Of a stretch of 64,000 nt of DNA, positions 62,151 through 64,000 are shown in pieces; position 1 is the first letter of the stretch, and each line of letters begins with the position of its first letter. The stretch comes from Caenorhabditis elegans. Its lineage: Eukaryota > Nematoda > Chromadorea > Rhabditida > Rhabditidae. The notes under the pieces are model-generated. The model saw nothing but the letters and a program-made list of their open reading frames with translations. It did not search any database and was not told the DNA's origin. Location of the stretch: the NCBI RefSeq assembly GCF_000002985.6, contig NC_003281.10, positions 10,354,001 to 10,418,000 of the forward strand. Reading direction: 5' to 3'. A program made the translations under genes and the position numbers.

Positions 62151-64000
62151 ATGCAGTCGGCGATCAATTTGAACATTGGCGGTTTGCTCCAGAATACGGG
62201 ACTGCTCAGAAATAGTCGAAATGGTTTGTTTTTAAAGTTTTTAAAAATAGAGGAGAAGATCGATTTTTAGGTGATCTGGAATTCTTTTTAATCCGGCTGA
62301 AAATATTTCATTTTTTGAAATTTATGATTTTCAAAATTTGGTAAAAAATTAGGCAAAAATGTAGTTTAAATTTAAAAAAATTGTTAACAATTCTGTTTCA
62401 ATAATTATGTCGTACTTATTTTATTTTAAGAAAAATGTCGATTTTTACATGACATTGTACTTTTTGAAAAAAAAATTTCAACGGGATTTTGAGCTAAAAA
62501 TGAAAAAAAAAACTATTTCTTGGTCTGAAAATGCTTAGATTTTGATGTTTTAGCTGGCAACATTTAGGTATTCAGTTTTCAACAATTTGTTTGAATCAGA
62601 AATTATTATTTAGCCGGGCGAAAAACAATCAATTTAAAATGAAATTAAAATTGTTCTTTATAAATTAAAAAGCTTGCAGAAAGCAATATACGCTTTTTTT
62701 TAATATTAAGACATTTAGTATGGTAATTAGAAAATAAAGTTTAAAAAATTAGCACAATATATTCAAAAACTACATATTACGGGAGCACAATATTCTGAGA
62801 ATGCGTATCACACAACATATTCGACGCGCAAATAATATCGTGCGAAAACTACAGTAATTCTTTAAATGACTACTGTAGCGTTTGTGTCGATTTACGGGCT
62901 CGATTCTTAAAATCATTTTTTTTATCGATAGAATATTAAAATTAAGCAAAAAAATCGACACAAGCACTACAGTTTTCACTTGAAGAATTACTGTAGTTTT
63001 CGCTTCGAGATTTTTTACGTTGCCCAATACTCATTCTCAGAATTTTGTGTTCCTGTAATAATTTTCAAAAAATCCAAATTTCCAGGAATCAATAGGAAAC
63101 CGTTGGATATTGAAGCAACAGCAGCATCACTTTCAAGAGTATATCATCAAGTTTGGAGACAATTCAGTTCTGATACTTCTTCACCTGTTACAATCAATCA
63201 AATGAATAATATTCTCAGAGATAGTACGCTTTCAAGGCGGATCGCTAGAAAATCTGAAATTTCGCTGAATTATGATGATGCTGTCGTTCGGATAATTCCG
63301 GCGAGCTCTTCGTTTTGTAAGTTTAAGCTGCGTGGAAATTTTGCTCCTTTTTGTAAAATAAGAAAAAATTCAGAAAAAAGTTTGAAACTTTAAAAAAATT
63401 GCAAAAAAACTTATTTTTTGATCTAAAATAGGTTTTTTTTAAAATTTTCACAATTTTTACAAAAAAGGAAAATTTTATCGAAAACTTGAATATTTTAAAA
63501 CAATTTTTTATTAGTTAGATTTTTCATTATTTTAGGAAATTTTCATAGAATAATATAAAAATAATTGAAAAACAAAACAAAAATTTTCATTTTAAAAAAC
63601 CAACTTCAAATCAATATTTATGTTAATTTTTTTGAAATAAAATTTTTTATTTATTTTAATTTCAAAAATATATAAAATATTGTTTGGAAGTAGGTTTTTT
63701 TCCAATTTTTTTTTATTTTATGAAAATTTATTACAAGCATTTTCTAAATATTTCCTAAAATTATTTTTAAAAAATCTACTTTTTTTCGTTAAAAATTGTT
63801 TTTAAAAATTTCCTTTTTCTGAATTTTTTCCACTAATTTTAATTAAAATTTATAGGAAATTTTACAAAAAAAACCTCTAGATACTGGTATTTTATTGGTA
63901 TTTTTAAAATAAAAAATACGATAATTTTTTTTACATTTTTCAAAAAATTCCAATTGTCTCAGATATCCAACGCCGCGGATTTCGTACTCGAAAACAGACA
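62151..64000 (+). CDS. ymel-1: N-terminus of YME1-like mitochondrial i-AAA protease
   Basis: Partial gene cut by the right edge. Exons 62151-62223, 63086-63316 and 63963-64000+ join in phase (114 residues visible). YME1L is an ATP-dependent zinc metalloprotease of the inner mitochondrial membrane facing the intermembrane space. Only the N-terminal targeting region is visible, so no AAA or HExxH motif can be seen. The call rests on YIQRRGFRTRK (about 102-112), which matches the conserved FIQSRGFKT-type segment at the presequence processing site of YME1L, and on position in the known gene order. The first 60 residues are poor in acidic residues, as in mitochondrial presequences. TTCCAG 12 bases before the ATG is a likely leader acceptor. 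Confidence 0.7.
62777..63058. repeat. Palindromic repeat, ACTACAGTA family, copy 4
   Basis: Ends TTACGGGAGCACAATATTC and GAATTTTGTGTTCCTGTAA pair imperfectly. Arms share AAACTACAGTAATTC, GTGTCGATTTACGGGCTCG and GATTTTTTACG. It occupies the 3' third of ymel-1 intron 1, ending 27 bp before exon 2. Confidence 0.8.

Overview
This window is nuclear DNA of a Caenorhabditis nematode and fits C. elegans chromosome III. The DNA is AT-rich. Introns begin GT and end in TTTCAG-like acceptors, and many are about 50 bp. Candidate trans-splice acceptors lie just upstream of start codons. Intergenic DNA is full of short palindromic DNA repeats. From memory, the gene order spp-1, umps-1, tbc-8, core-1 galactosyltransferase, STK32-type kinase, chl-1, hat-1, ymel-1 matches the T07C4 / C38H2 / M03C11 clones; this was not checked by search.

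Layout. 1-753 (+): last exons of an unrecognised gene. 1142-1517 (-): spp-1, a saposin-like peptide with GATA sites upstream. 1968-3643 (-): umps-1, bifunctional UMP synthase. 3.6-11 kb: repeat-rich intergenic DNA. 11066-19054 (+): tbc-8, 18 coding exons, RUN + TBC Rab-GAP. 19-27.7 kb: gene-poor, with a 1-kb terminal-inverted-repeat element and degenerate telomere-like sequence. 27786-30761 (+): core-1 beta-1,3-galactosyltransferase. 31627-32572 (-): small tail-anchored membrane protein. 33-39 kb: gene-poor. 39033-39164 (-): short galectin-like fragment. 39461-42069 (-): YANK/STK32-like kinase whose introns hold a tRNA-derived SINE and several CCGACA palindromes. 42-45.3 kb: GGCC-motif repeats and an 18-G tract. 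45294-51236 (-): chl-1 helicase. 51835-53241 (-): hat-1. 54263-60702 (+): large nuclear protein, candidate KANSL1/PEHE homologue. 62151 to the right edge (+): N-terminus of ymel-1.

Function. The genes do not form one pathway. Two local pairings stand out. hat-1 and the candidate KANSL1-like gene, both tied to histone acetylation, are divergent and share about 1 kb of upstream DNA. hat-1 and chl-1 are head-to-tail 0.6 kb apart and could be co-transcribed. tbc-8 and the galactosyltransferase both act in the secretory pathway.

All exon models were built by hand from splice signals, reading-frame phase and family similarity. Exon edges are reliable where phases and family motifs agree, and less so at first exons. 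The most unusual material is in the repeats: a SINE with RNA polymerase III A and B boxes, four copies of one long palindrome, an intron that is nearly all repeat unit, and a galectin-like exon with no gene around it.
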